DNA of 32,057 nucleotides from Chlorobiota bacterium (GCA_013151565.1 JAADIB010000380.1:1-32057), one strand, 5' to 3'; counted from the stretch's first letter, positions 18,790-28,322 are shown. Made by a program: numbers and translations. The notes: generated by a model not told the origin, from the letters alone.

Positions 18790-19167
18790 GTGGACTCAAT
18801 TCTGATAGTTGATGATGATATAAAATTATGTGCGACTCTGTCGGAAGACCTTAATGAAATAGGATACTACACTCGTTTTGTTACTACGGCTGACGGGGCA
18901 ATCAATTATCTCAATAGTTCATCGGTGGACCTCATCCTATTAGATTTGAGAATGCCTAATAAGGACGGCTTTTATGTTATCAATCATATAAATAATAGTA
19001 GTAATTATAATCTCAGAATTATTGTTCTTACTGCGAATGTTGATATCGATAGTGCAATTGAATCAGCTAAATTAGGAGTTGATGAATTTTTACGTAAGCC
19101 TTATGATTTTGATGAATTATTAATAACAGTTAAAAGGGTTTTGCAGAAAGAAGCATATGAAAATTAA
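18790..19167 (+). CDS. Single-domain response regulator (REC)
   Basis: SILIVDDDIKL; LILLDLRMPNKDG; TAN; KPYD; GTG start. Confidence 0.9.
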   Translation: MDSILIVDDDIKLCATLSEDLNEIGYYTRFVTTADGAINYLNSSSVDLILLDLRMPNKDGFYVINHINNSSNYNLRIIVLTANVDIDSAIESAKLGVDEFLRKPYDFDELLITVKRVLQKEAYEN

Positions 19168-22100
19168 TTTACGATTGTTACTGATCACTTTTACAGTAAT
19201 AGTAATAATATCATTGTCTTCAACCTTTATTTATTATTCCACTACGACATCTTTACTAAAAAAGCAATACTCTCAAAGTTTGCTCAATGCAAAGAACGAT
19301 TTTGCTTTTGAATTACAGTCAGGGATAAAAATAATCGAAGAAGAATTTTCTAGGATCATAAAAAATTCTGATGATCTTACTTCGGTATCTCTTGATTCAA
19401 CCACCCTGGATTTTGTATTTACTCTAAATAAAGAAAATGCAATTGATCAGAATTCATTTATATACAGTAAATTAATTCAACCGCCTGCACTAATAAATTC
19501 TATTGAAGAGTTCATTGATATCTATCCGAATATTATTCTTCTTTATGCGAAAAATAAAAAATCAGGAAACGTTTTTTATGGCAAAATAATAAATGAAAAG
19601 TATTTAGATAAATTATCGTTAAAAATTAGAGCAGAAATCGCTTTTCTGGTTGATGGACTCCCAAACCAAATTACAAATTCAGGTGCTAATGGAACATATC
19701 TGTCTAATTTTATCAATGCAAATAAGCAGCTCAATTCCTCTAATAAAATAGATGTATATTATGAAGAGTTAAATACCGGCGATTTTTTTGCGTCAATATA
19801 CAGAGCCAAAAATTTAAATGTTGCAGATGTTACATCTTCCTTTTTGATCTTTAATACTCCAACTGAACTTTACGAGTTCCGCAATACTATCCAGATGATA
19901 ATGCTGATATTTACGCTTGCCGGAATATTATTATCATTAATTTTTATTTTACTATTTACAACAAAACTACGAAAGCAAATTTCGTTACTAAGTAAAACAA
20001 CAAACCTAATTGCAAATGGGGAGTTGAATCATCGAGTACCTATAATTTCTAAGGATGAGCTAGGACAACTTGGAACAGCATTTAATGACATGCTCGACAG
20101 GTTAGAAACTAAAGAGAAAATTGAGAAAAGATATCTGGATATTGTAACTATCATAAATGAAAATCCATCTTTAGATGTTCTTTCTAATTTATTATTGGAA
20201 AAATTAATTGGTGATACTGGTTCTACCTTTGGTGCATTCTATCTGGTTGATAACGATAAACTGAAACCTATATCTACATACGGCATTAGCGAAGAAACAC
20301 TTAGTGCTTCTGTGGAGGCTGATCTTTATACTAAAGTAATTCAAAAACAAGAGAATGTTGAAATTGTTTTTGAAAAAGATTTCCCGTCAATTAAAACCGG
20401 GTTATTGGAAATTAATGTTAAGTATTTGTTAATTATTCCAATTGTGTTTGATAAAAATGTAATTGCTGTAATTGAAATAGCAAGTGAGCATGAACCTAGT
20501 GAAAATCCCAAAGAGTATTTGGAGAGCATCAAAGAACAACTTGCTATTGGCATTAATAATACTGCTTCACTTGAACAGCTTAAGAATCTCGTTAATGAAC
20601 TCAAAGTCCTGAACGAACAATATCAGCAGCAGAATGAAAAAATTGTTGAGCAAAACAAAGAGTTAAAAAAACTCCACAAAGATCTACAAGAGAAAGCAGA
20701 AGAACTGGAAGAGCAAAGAAAAAAAGCAATCGAGTTGACTCATGTAAAATCACAGTTCTTAGCAAATATGTCTCATGAACTTAGAACTCCTCTTAATTCA
20801 ATTATCGGATTAACAGAATTGATTTCTGAGGATTCAACAACATTCCCGAAAACAAAAGATAGATTAAAAATCGTTCTACGCAATGGTAAAAAGTTACTTG
20901 CAATGATCAACAATATACTTGAATTTTCTAAAATAGAGTCGGGAAAATTTGAAATTACAAAAAGTGATTTTATTATCAGTGAATTTTTAAATGACATCTT
21001 CCTTGCAATGGAACCTCTGGTAGCCGAGAAGGAACTCCAGCTTTCGATTGTTTATGCAAGCGATAATGATTTAATGGTAAATACTGATAAGCATAAATTA
21101 GAACAAATAATTCTTAATCTTGTGATCAATGCAATAAAGTTTACTGAAGTTGGTGGTATAAAAATCAACATCGACGTAATTAAAGATAAGACATTAAAAG
21201 TTGATATTATTGATACCGGTATCGGGATTTCGGATGAAAATAAAAAGCTGATCTTCGAAGAATTTAAACAAGTCGATTTGACCAGGACCCGGAAATATCA
21301 GGGTGCCGGCTTAGGTTTGGCAATCTGCAGAAAGTATATTGAGCTTCTAGGCGGAACTATATCAGTTCAGAGCAATGAATTCAAAGGGACTACATTTACA
21401 TTATTATTACCGAATGTTATTCTTGATAAACTACCTCTGCTCGAAAAGTATAAGTATTCAACAAGTGATTTGAGCAAACAAGGTAATAGAAAAAAACTTC
21501 TTCTTATTCATGGTGATGCTCAAAATAAGATTGCAATTGAAAATTATTTTGAAAAAAGCGAGTATGATGTAATTCAAAGCAAACCGAATTTAGAAGTAAT
21601 CGATCAATTGGGGAATGTTGCGTTAGACGGTATTATAATAAATGCAACAAATATAACCAACGTCTATTGGGATATACTTCATGAATTGAAGAAAAATCAA
21701 TTGACAACAGATATCCCTTTGAGTCTTATTTCTATACAGCCTGATAGTAATAAATTATATTTATTTGAAGCTTTTGAAATAATCATTGGACCGAGGAATA
21801 TTGAGAAGTTGAAATATTGCCTAGACCTTGTAAAGCTCAATAATAACAACGGTAAAAAGATTTTGTGGCTTGGAGAAGATTCAGAAGAAAGAGAAAATCT
21901 TGTTCAACAGATGAGAAGCTTCGCTAATATTTCTCTTACTTCCGAAATAGGAAATATCAGTGAAGATATTGATGAAATTAAACCTGACGTTTTAATCGTT
22001 GATACAATTATTGAAAATGAAACCACATTAAAATTAATTTCTTACTTACAGCAGTCCTATAAAATCCCAATTATTGCAACAATACATGAAAGCATTGATG

Positions 22101-22687
22101 AATTAGATAAGCAAAGACTAATCAGCGCTGTAAACACAATGGTTATGGACTTTGGTAAGAGTCCGGAAGAGGTCTTCAAAACGATCGATAGAAAATTTTC
22201 TTTGATGAAAAAATTGAAAAAAAGCATTAGTTTCCCTATTGAAAATAAGAGTCTTAGTGAAAACAGGGAAACTATTCCACCAGTACCTATATCAGAACCG
22301 GAAGAAAATAATTTTCATATATTGGTTGTTGATGATGATAAGGACACTCTTTTTACAGTTGGAGAAATCGTAAAGAATATCGGCTGTTCAATTTCTTTTG
22401 CTAATAACGGAGCAGAGTGTTTAACACAATTGAAAACTATTACTCCTGATCTTATATTACTTGATATAATGATGCCCGTTTTAGATGGATTTGAAACCAT
22501 CAAAAAAATTCGTTCCGATAAAGAAACAAAAGACTTAACGGTTTATGCAATGACAGCACAAGCAATGTTAGATGATTTTGATATTATTAAAAAAAGCGGC
22601 TTTAATGATTTAATAACTAAACCTATTGATACTTCAACTTTGTCATTTAAGATTCAGCAGCGTATTCAGCAAATATTAAAACAGTAA
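19157..22687 (+). CDS. Hybrid sensor histidine kinase: TM-sensor-TM-HAMP-GAF-coiled coil-HisKA-HATPase_c-two REC-like segments-REC
   Basis: HAMP-like LSKTTNLIANGELNHRVPIISKDELGQLGTAFNDM; H-box SQFLANMSHELRTPLNSIIGL; N/G boxes IDTGIGI, GAGLGLAICRKYIELLGG; C-terminal VVDDDK...LILLDIMMPVLDG. Confidence 0.93.
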   Translation: MKINLRLLLITFTVIVIISLSSTFIYYSTTTSLLKKQYSQSLLNAKNDFAFELQSGIKIIEEEFSRIIKNSDDLTSVSLDSTTLDFVFTLNKENAIDQNSFIYSKLIQPPALINSIEEFIDIYPNIILLYAKNKKSGNVFYGKIINEKYLDKLSLKIRAEIAFLVDGLPNQITNSGANGTYLSNFINANKQLNSSNKIDVYYEELNTGDFFASIYRAKNLNVADVTSSFLIFNTPTELYEFRNTIQMIMLIFTLAGILLSLIFILLFTTKLRKQISLLSKTTNLIANGELNHRVPIISKDELGQLGTAFNDMLDRLETKEKIEKRYLDIVTIINENPSLDVLSNLLLEKLIGDTGSTFGAFYLVDNDKLKPISTYGISEETLSASVEADLYTKVIQKQENVEIVFEKDFPSIKTGLLEINVKYLLIIPIVFDKNVIAVIEIASEHEPSENPKEYLESIKEQLAIGINNTASLEQLKNLVNELKVLNEQYQQQNEKIVEQNKELKKLHKDLQEKAEELEEQRKKAIELTHVKSQFLANMSHELRTPLNSIIGLTELISEDSTTFPKTKDRLKIVLRNGKKLLAMINNILEFSKIESGKFEITKSDFIISEFLNDIFLAMEPLVAEKELQLSIVYASDNDLMVNTDKHKLEQIILNLVINAIKFTEVGGIKINIDVIKDKTLKVDIIDTGIGISDENKKLIFEEFKQVDLTRTRKYQGAGLGLAICRKYIELLGGTISVQSNEFKGTTFTLLLPNVILDKLPLLEKYKYSTSDLSKQGNRKKLLLIHGDAQNKIAIENYFEKSEYDVIQSKPNLEVIDQLGNVALDGIIINATNITNVYWDILHELKKNQLTTDIPLSLISIQPDSNKLYLFEAFEIIIGPRNIEKLKYCLDLVKLNNNNGKKILWLGEDSEERENLVQQMRSFANISLTSEIGNISEDIDEIKPDVLIVDTIIENETTLKLISYLQQSYKIPIIATIHESIDELDKQRLISAVNTMVMDFGKSPEEVFKTIDRKFSLMKKLKKSISFPIENKSLSENRETIPPVPISEPEENNFHILVVDDDKDTLFTVGEIVKNIGCSISFANNGAECLTQLKTITPDLILLDIMMPVLDGFETIKKIRSDKETKDLTVYAMTAQAMLDDFDIIKKSGFNDLITKPIDTSTLSFKIQQRIQQILKQ

Positions 22688-22691
22688 CAAT

Positions 22692-23405
22692 ATGAAAAAA
22701 ATATTAGTAGTTGACGATCAGAAAGATAATGTATTTGTTCTGCAGGAAAGACTATCGAGAGAAGGGTTTGAAGTATTAGCCGCATATGATGGGCCCACTT
22801 GCTTAACTATGGCGCAAGAAGAGAACCCCGATCTTATTCTGCTTGATGTGATGATGCCGGGTATGTCGGGATTTGAAGTTTGCAGAAAGCTTACATCATC
22901 GGAAGATACTAAATTAATACCGGTTGTTTTGCTTACGGCTTTGACCGAGGCTGAAGATCTAAAGGAAGGTTTTGAAGCCGGCGCTTTTGACTATATTAAA
23001 AAGCCGTTTAACAGAGTTGAACTTATTGCACGCATTAAATCTGCGCTTAGTTTCAGAGAATCTCAAAAGGTAATGCTGGAAATAGAAAAAGTTCAAACAT
23101 ATGCTGCTACTGTAATCACTGCTAATCATGAAATTAAACAACCGCTGACACTCATCAATCTTTCGACAGCTGCAATAAACAGAGAACTGCGTAAAGATGA
23201 ATTATCAAAAGATGTTGTTCAAAAAAGAGTGACATTTATTGAAGAGGCAACAAAAGAAATTATTTCTGTTCTGCAGAAGTTAAGCTCAATAAAAGTTCCT
23301 GTACTCACTAATTGGGTAAACGATTTGAAAGTTGTTGATCTTTCGAAGGCAAAACATGAAGCTGATAAATTAGAAGGTAGCGTTCCTGATCAATTCAATC
23401 ATTAA
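22692..23405 (+). CDS. Response regulator with REC plus HisKA-like dimerisation/phosphotransfer domain, no HATPase_c
   Basis: KILVVDDQKDN, LILLDVMMPGMSG, KKPFN; C-terminal ITANHEIKQPLTLINLSTAAINREL. Confidence 0.82.
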   Translation: MKKILVVDDQKDNVFVLQERLSREGFEVLAAYDGPTCLTMAQEENPDLILLDVMMPGMSGFEVCRKLTSSEDTKLIPVVLLTALTEAEDLKEGFEAGAFDYIKKPFNRVELIARIKSALSFRESQKVMLEIEKVQTYAATVITANHEIKQPLTLINLSTAAINRELRKDELSKDVVQKRVTFIEEATKEIISVLQKLSSIKVPVLTNWVNDLKVVDLSKAKHEADKLEGSVPDQFNH

Positions 23406-24476
23406 ATCGAAGTCATAAGGTTTTTTAATTATTTTGTTTATGCCTAGCTTTTTAAATTTCTTTTCGTCTGCTTCCTGAAGTCCGGTCGTAAGTATTATGG
23501 GAATAGCCTTATTCTTTTTTCTAATATTTTTTACTACTTCCAGTCCATCCACAATAGGCATAAATTTATCAATGATCATCAAATCAATATCATCATTTTC
23601 ATCAAACTGCTGAATAGCTAGTTCCCCGTTTGCTGCACAGACTGTTTCATAATCATACGATTCAAGAAGGTAACAAATTGATTCAAGAATTGGAGCTTCA
23701 TCTTCGGCAATAAGAATTTTTTTGATCTTTTCTTTATTTGTTTTCTTCTTTAATGATTTAACAGCAGGAAGTGTGATTATGAATTCTGTACCTTTATCTA
23801 CTTTGCTTTTTATACTAATCTCTCCATCATGAATTTCAATAATATTTTTAACAATGGATAGCCCTAAGCCAGAAACTACCTTTTTCTGTTTGGTGCTGTA
23901 TCCTTCAGTAAAAATGGACTTCAACGATTCTTCACTAATGCCGCAGCCAGTATCTTTAATTGAAATAACAATACTTGGTTCTTTTTTTCTTGAAGAGACA
24001 TTCCTTGCTTTAATTGTTATTTTACCGTTACCTTCAATAGATTCAACTGCATTAAGGGCAAGATTTAACAAAGCTCTATATAAATCAGAGTAAAACCCGT
24101 TAACTTTATATAAGTTTTTAATGACGCTAACATTGAGATCAACATTATCACCGAGTGAGCCTCTGAGAGTTCTGATAACATCATTGATTAAATCATTGAT
24201 GTTTATACGACGTTTAATTCGCTCGCCAATACCTTCGGATACGAGCAGCTCCTCAATTAGTTCCGTTGCTCTAATGGAATTTGTTTCAATATTTGTAAGG
24301 TACTTTTGAATTTTGTCTTTCGGCTTAATTAATTGCTTGATAGCGGCAATAGAATTATTACTGCTGGTTAGTATATTATTAAGATCGTGAGCGGCTTGTC
24401 TAATTCTAGTATTTAAAGATATAATCTCGTTTTCTTTCGATTTTAAAGAGGAAGTTTCTTTTTTGATTTTAGTCAT
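23370..24476 (-). CDS. Cytosolic hybrid histidine kinase (HisKA-HATPase_c-REC)
   Basis: H-box RQAAHDLNNILTSSNNSI; IKDTGCGISEE, GLGLSIVKNIIEIHDGEISIKS; REC KILIAEDEAP...LMIIDKFMPIVDG. Confidence 0.9.
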   Translation of the reverse strand: MTKIKKETSSLKSKENEIISLNTRIRQAAHDLNNILTSSNNSIAAIKQLIKPKDKIQKYLTNIETNSIRATELIEELLVSEGIGERIKRRININDLINDVIRTLRGSLGDNVDLNVSVIKNLYKVNGFYSDLYRALLNLALNAVESIEGNGKITIKARNVSSRKKEPSIVISIKDTGCGISEESLKSIFTEGYSTKQKKVVSGLGLSIVKNIIEIHDGEISIKSKVDKGTEFIITLPAVKSLKKKTNKEKIKKILIAEDEAPILESICYLLESYDYETVCAANGELAIQQFDENDDIDLMIIDKFMPIVDGLEVVKNIRKKNKAIPIILTTGLQEADEKKFKKLGINKIIKKPYDFDLMIELIRNATF

Positions 24477-24478
24477 TA

Positions 24479-25825
24479 TTACTTAAGATTATATTTTTTG
24501 ATTTTAGTGTAGAGAGTCTTCTGACTAATACCTAGCGCCCTAGCAGAAACTTCTCTATTCCAATCATTTGAATCGAGAACTTGCTTGATGTGCATGTGTT
24601 CCATTTCGTCAAGACTTAATGACTCAAGATTTTCAGCCAAATTAATCGGTAGATTATCTGAGGCAACATTCGGGAGATTCAGATCGTGAACTTGAATTTC
24701 ATCCCCATCAGAAAAGATCAGCGCTCTTTCAATAATATGTTCTAATTCTCTAACATTTCCAGGGAAAGGATATTTTAGTAGTGAGCGTTCAGCATCTTTA
24801 GATAATACTTTATTAGACCGTATTGGAGCTTTTTTTTCTAGAAAATATTTTACTAATAGGGTTATATCTTCGCCTCTTTCTCTAAGAGGTGGAATTGTAA
24901 GAGTAATTACATTCAATCTAAAAAGAAGATCCTTTCTAAAATTTTTCTTATCAGATTCTTCCATTAAATTTTTATTTGTTGCACCTATAACACGAACATC
25001 GGATGATAAGTTACTAACTCCGCCAATTCTTCTAAATTCTCCGTTTTCAAGAAAACGTAATAATTTAGGCTGTAGAATTAAGCTCAACTCACCAATCTCA
25101 TCTAAAAATAAGCTGCCGCCGTTTGCAATTTCAACAAGACCCTGTTTGGAAGTTTTTGCGTCAGTAAAAGCACCTTTTTCATAACCGAAAAGTTCACTCT
25201 CAATAAGCTGATCGGGTAGCGATGCACAATTGATGGCAACCAATGGTTTGGTATTTCTTGGAGAACTGTTATGAATATATTCTGCAAAAAGTTCTTTACC
25301 CGTTCCGGTTTCTCCCTCAAGAAGAATATTGGAATCAGATCTGGCTGCTCGCTCAGCAAGAGATTTAACCTCAAGGATTGCTTTACTTTCACCAATAATC
25401 TTGCTTGGAAATGTTTGTCCGATCTTTGTTTCTAATATCTTTTTATTTATAATAAGATTTTTGTGCTCTAAGGCTCTTTCAATAATCATTAATAATTGAG
25501 GAAATTCATATGGTTTTGTAATAAAATCATAAGCGCCGTTTCTGATGCAGTCAATTGCCGTACGGATTTCAATTTTTGCAGTTAATACTATTACTTGTAA
25601 AGATGGATGGTGCTCGGTTGCATACTTTAGAACTTCTTCTCCCTGCACATCGGTCATCTCGAGATCCAAAAGCAGCACATCGTAAGATTTCTTTTTCAAA
25701 TTTTCAATTGCGTATTTGCCGTCAAAAGTAATATCAACATTAAAGCCTTCGTTAATAAGTTCTTCTTTCAGCAGATAACATAGAGTTTGGTCATCATCGG
25801 TAATTAAGATATTTCCATTTTTCAT
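24479..25825 (-). CDS. NtrC-family sigma54-dependent response regulator (REC-AAA+-HTH_8)
   Basis: REC ILITDDDQ; LLEGETGTGKELFAEYIHNSSPR; ESELFGYEKGAFTDA (GAFTGA variant GAFTDA); C-terminal NDWNREVSARALGISQKTLYTKIKKYNL. Confidence 0.96.
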   Translation of the reverse strand: MKNGNILITDDDQTLCYLLKEELINEGFNVDITFDGKYAIENLKKKSYDVLLLDLEMTDVQGEEVLKYATEHHPSLQVIVLTAKIEIRTAIDCIRNGAYDFITKPYEFPQLLMIIERALEHKNLIINKKILETKIGQTFPSKIIGESKAILEVKSLAERAARSDSNILLEGETGTGKELFAEYIHNSSPRNTKPLVAINCASLPDQLIESELFGYEKGAFTDAKTSKQGLVEIANGGSLFLDEIGELSLILQPKLLRFLENGEFRRIGGVSNLSSDVRVIGATNKNLMEESDKKNFRKDLLFRLNVITLTIPPLRERGEDITLLVKYFLEKKAPIRSNKVLSKDAERSLLKYPFPGNVRELEHIIERALIFSDGDEIQVHDLNLPNVASDNLPINLAENLESLSLDEMEHMHIKQVLDSNDWNREVSARALGISQKTLYTKIKKYNLK

Positions 25826-25929
25826 ATTTCTTTACGTCTCTTTTCTTGATGTGCAAATATAAGGATTATTTCTTTTGCATAACTTATCAAAAGTTCTAAC
25901 TTCAAAGATATTAAATATTAAAGTATTTT

Positions 25930-26877
25930 TCACCTTTGGAAGCTCTTTATATCGACATTACCTCCTGACAGTATTAATGCTGCAGATTTACCGTGAAATT
26001 GCTTTTGGTTTTCCATAACTGCTGCAAGAACCGTTGCCGAAGAAGGTTCAATAATTATTTTCATTCTTTCCCAGATCAAATACATAGCTTCTAAAATTGT
26101 TTCCTCTTCAACTGTTATAATTTTATAAACATTTTCTTTAATAATGTTGAAAGTCTTTTCACTTAACGATGTAAGTAAACCATCTGCAATGGTTTTAGGA
26201 TTTATCGAGGGATAAATTTTCCCGTCTCTTATTGAGCGATAAGCATCATCTGCTCCTTTTGGTTCAACGCCGATAACTTTAGTTGAATTTGAAAAATATT
26301 TGGATGAGAGTAATGTTCCGCTTAGCAAACCGCCGCCGCCCAACGGAGCCAAAAGATAATCGAGGTTATTTATTTCTTCAAGAATTTCTTTTGTACAAGT
26401 TGCCTGACCGGCGATTATACGATAGTTATCATAAGGATGAATAAATGTTGCACCGGTTTTCCTGACTATCTCGGATAAAGTTCTTTCTCGGTCATCAAGA
26501 GTAGGCTTACAGAAAGTGATCTTCCCCCCGTAACTTTCTACAGCTTTTCTTTTTATTTCGGGAGCGGTATTCGGCATTGCAATGTAGGCAGTAGTATTTA
26601 ATGATTGTGCGGCAAGAGCCAATGCTCCGGCATGATTACCTGATGAATGAGTGGCAACACCTTTGCTTAATTCTTTCTCGGTTAATGAGAGAATTGTATT
26701 AGTTGCACCGCGCATTTTAAATGCTCCGGCTCTTTGAAAATTCTCGCATTTGAAAAAAAGATTAGATTGCAAAATTTTATTAATAGAGCTTGATGTAAAA
26801 ATTGGGGTTTTATGAATATGATTTTTTATTCGTTCATGTGCTGATTCAATATCAATTTTTGTAGGAACATTATTCAT
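25930..26877 (-). CDS. PLP-dependent threonine/serine dehydratase (threonine ammonia-lyase / serine racemase-like), no ACT domain
   Basis: FKCENFQRAGAFKMRGATN lysine motif, HSSGNHAGALALAA, LAPLGGGGLLSG. Confidence 0.9.
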   Translation of the reverse strand: MNNVPTKIDIESAHERIKNHIHKTPIFTSSSINKILQSNLFFKCENFQRAGAFKMRGATNTILSLTEKELSKGVATHSSGNHAGALALAAQSLNTTAYIAMPNTAPEIKRKAVESYGGKITFCKPTLDDRERTLSEIVRKTGATFIHPYDNYRIIAGQATCTKEILEEINNLDYLLAPLGGGGLLSGTLLSSKYFSNSTKVIGVEPKGADDAYRSIRDGKIYPSINPKTIADGLLTSLSEKTFNIIKENVYKIITVEEETILEAMYLIWERMKIIIEPSSATVLAAVMENQKQFHGKSAALILSGGNVDIKSFQR

Positions 26878-26888
26878 AATAAAAAAAA

Positions 26889-27488
26889 TTATCTTTTTAT
26901 TGAATTCCAGAAATAGTCTATGTGCGAATCACATTTCTCCAGTATTTTTTCAAGGTCGACTTTCTCCTCAACAAGGTATTGAAGACGGATCATGAAAATC
27001 GGGTAAACAAATTCTTCTGCATAAACTTTAGGGTCGCCTTTTTTGATATACCTGAAGTTGATCATCTCAGAAAATATCAAACTCCAAATGTTTATCGATT
27101 CATCAACAAGTAAATTAAGTGAAACGTTTACACCTTTAATTTCTCTAAACTGTTCAATCAGAACAAGACGAAGATATTTCTTCTGCTTTTTAGTATTCCA
27201 TCGCTTAATTAAAATCTGTACGAATTCTTTCATGAATATCTGCGGCTTGGAAAGTTTATTCAGCAGTTCATCAGTTATGATCTCAACTCCAATTGTTGAG
27301 TTCTTAACATCATCCAGCAAAACTTTTAGGATATTCTCTTTAGAAGAGAAATGATTATAAATTCCGCTTTCTCTTATCCCAACCGTGCCGCTGATCTGGC
27401 GGACAGAAGTGCCGGCAAATCCTAGTGTTGAGAAAAGATCTAAAGCTACATTCTTTATCTTGTTTCGAGTATTTGTTTTTCTAGGCAT
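26889..27488 (-). CDS. TetR/AcrR-family transcriptional regulator
   Basis: N-terminal HTH: TRNKIKNVALDLFSTLGFAGTSVRQISGTVGIRESGIYNHFSSKENIL. Confidence 0.93.
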   Translation of the reverse strand: MPRKTNTRNKIKNVALDLFSTLGFAGTSVRQISGTVGIRESGIYNHFSSKENILKVLLDDVKNSTIGVEIITDELLNKLSKPQIFMKEFVQILIKRWNTKKQKKYLRLVLIEQFREIKGVNVSLNLLVDESINIWSLIFSEMINFRYIKKGDPKVYAEEFVYPIFMIRLQYLVEEKVDLEKILEKCDSHIDYFWNSIKR

Positions 27489-27538
27489 AATATAAGTTAT
27501 CTGTTTTGATTAAAATAAATATAATGATTTTTACACTT

Positions 27539-27581
27539 CCGTACACCGACTTCAAATTATTCGTTATAATAAAATGTACGG
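27539..27581. promoter_or_regulatory. Candidate TetR operator (inverted repeat)
   Basis: CCGTACA (27539-27545) ... TGTACGG (27575-27581) exact inverted repeat between divergent tetR and TPR gene. Confidence 0.4.
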
Positions 27582-27659
27582 TTGTTTTTTTACTTAAAAT
27601 AAATCAATACTTTTTATTAAATTTGATAATTATATTTAATAAAACCAAAGGTGTAATTA

Positions 27660-28259
27660 ATGAAGATCAAACCACTATATATTTATGGAGCAATTATTTT
27701 AATAATAGTTGCAATGCTGCTTTTTTTAGATACGGGCAAAACCAATGATAATGCCGGTATACCTAGCGATGCCGAAGCTACAATGCCTCAAGATGAAATA
27801 CATCAGGGACTTGGTAATAATGGCGCAGGTCCTTCTAAATCCGATGTTAAACCGGAGTTCTACCAAAGATTAGAAAATCTTGGGAAAGAAGTGGAAGCAA
27901 ATCCACAAGACACAGCAAAGATAATGGAATATGCTCAGCTTTTAAGTTTGGCTCACCAGTCAGAAAATGCATTAAAACAATATGAAAAAATATTGAAAGT
28001 CGATCCCAATCGTATAGATGTTTTATTATCCGAAGGCTTATTGTACTATAATTTGGCAAAGTATGACGAAGCTGAAAAAGCAACAAAGCGAGTTCTTAAA
28101 GTAGATGGAAATTATCTGGAAGCAAAATTTAATTTGGGTATAATTGCTGTCGCACAGGGTGATAAAGAAAAAGCGAAAAAGATATGGACTAAACTTGTTA
28201 AAGATAACCCGGGTTCGGAAGCAGCCAAATATGCCAAAGATGCTTTAGCAAAACTTTAA
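27660..28259 (+). CDS. Membrane-anchored TPR-repeat protein
   Basis: N-terminal TM IYGAIILIIVAMLLFLD; TPR consensus ALKQYEKILKVDPNRIDVLLSEGLLYYNLAKYDEAEKATKRVLKVDGNYLEAKFNLGII. Confidence 0.88.
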   Translation: MKIKPLYIYGAIILIIVAMLLFLDTGKTNDNAGIPSDAEATMPQDEIHQGLGNNGAGPSKSDVKPEFYQRLENLGKEVEANPQDTAKIMEYAQLLSLAHQSENALKQYEKILKVDPNRIDVLLSEGLLYYNLAKYDEAEKATKRVLKVDGNYLEAKFNLGIIAVAQGDKEKAKKIWTKLVKDNPGSEAAKYAKDALAKL

Positions 28260-28282
28260 GTGGTTATTCATATATTTAAAAC

Positions 28283-28318
28283 AAAGCCTAATCCCGCAAG
28301 TGCAGGATTGGGCTTTTA
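28283..28318. terminator. Bidirectional intrinsic terminator between convergent genes
   Basis: aaaGCCTAATCC-cgcaagtgca-GGATTGGGCtttt: 9-bp stem with one G-T wobble, A tract left and T tract right. Confidence 0.85.
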
Positions 28319-28322
28319 ATAC

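Noticed and set aside
27043-27354. 103-aa plus-strand ORF opposite tetR
   Set aside because: Antisense to TetR coding sequence, no domain
27506-27748. 80-aa plus-strand ORF overlapping the start of the TPR gene
   Set aside because: Out of frame with a much better supported TPR CDS; AT-rich chance ORF
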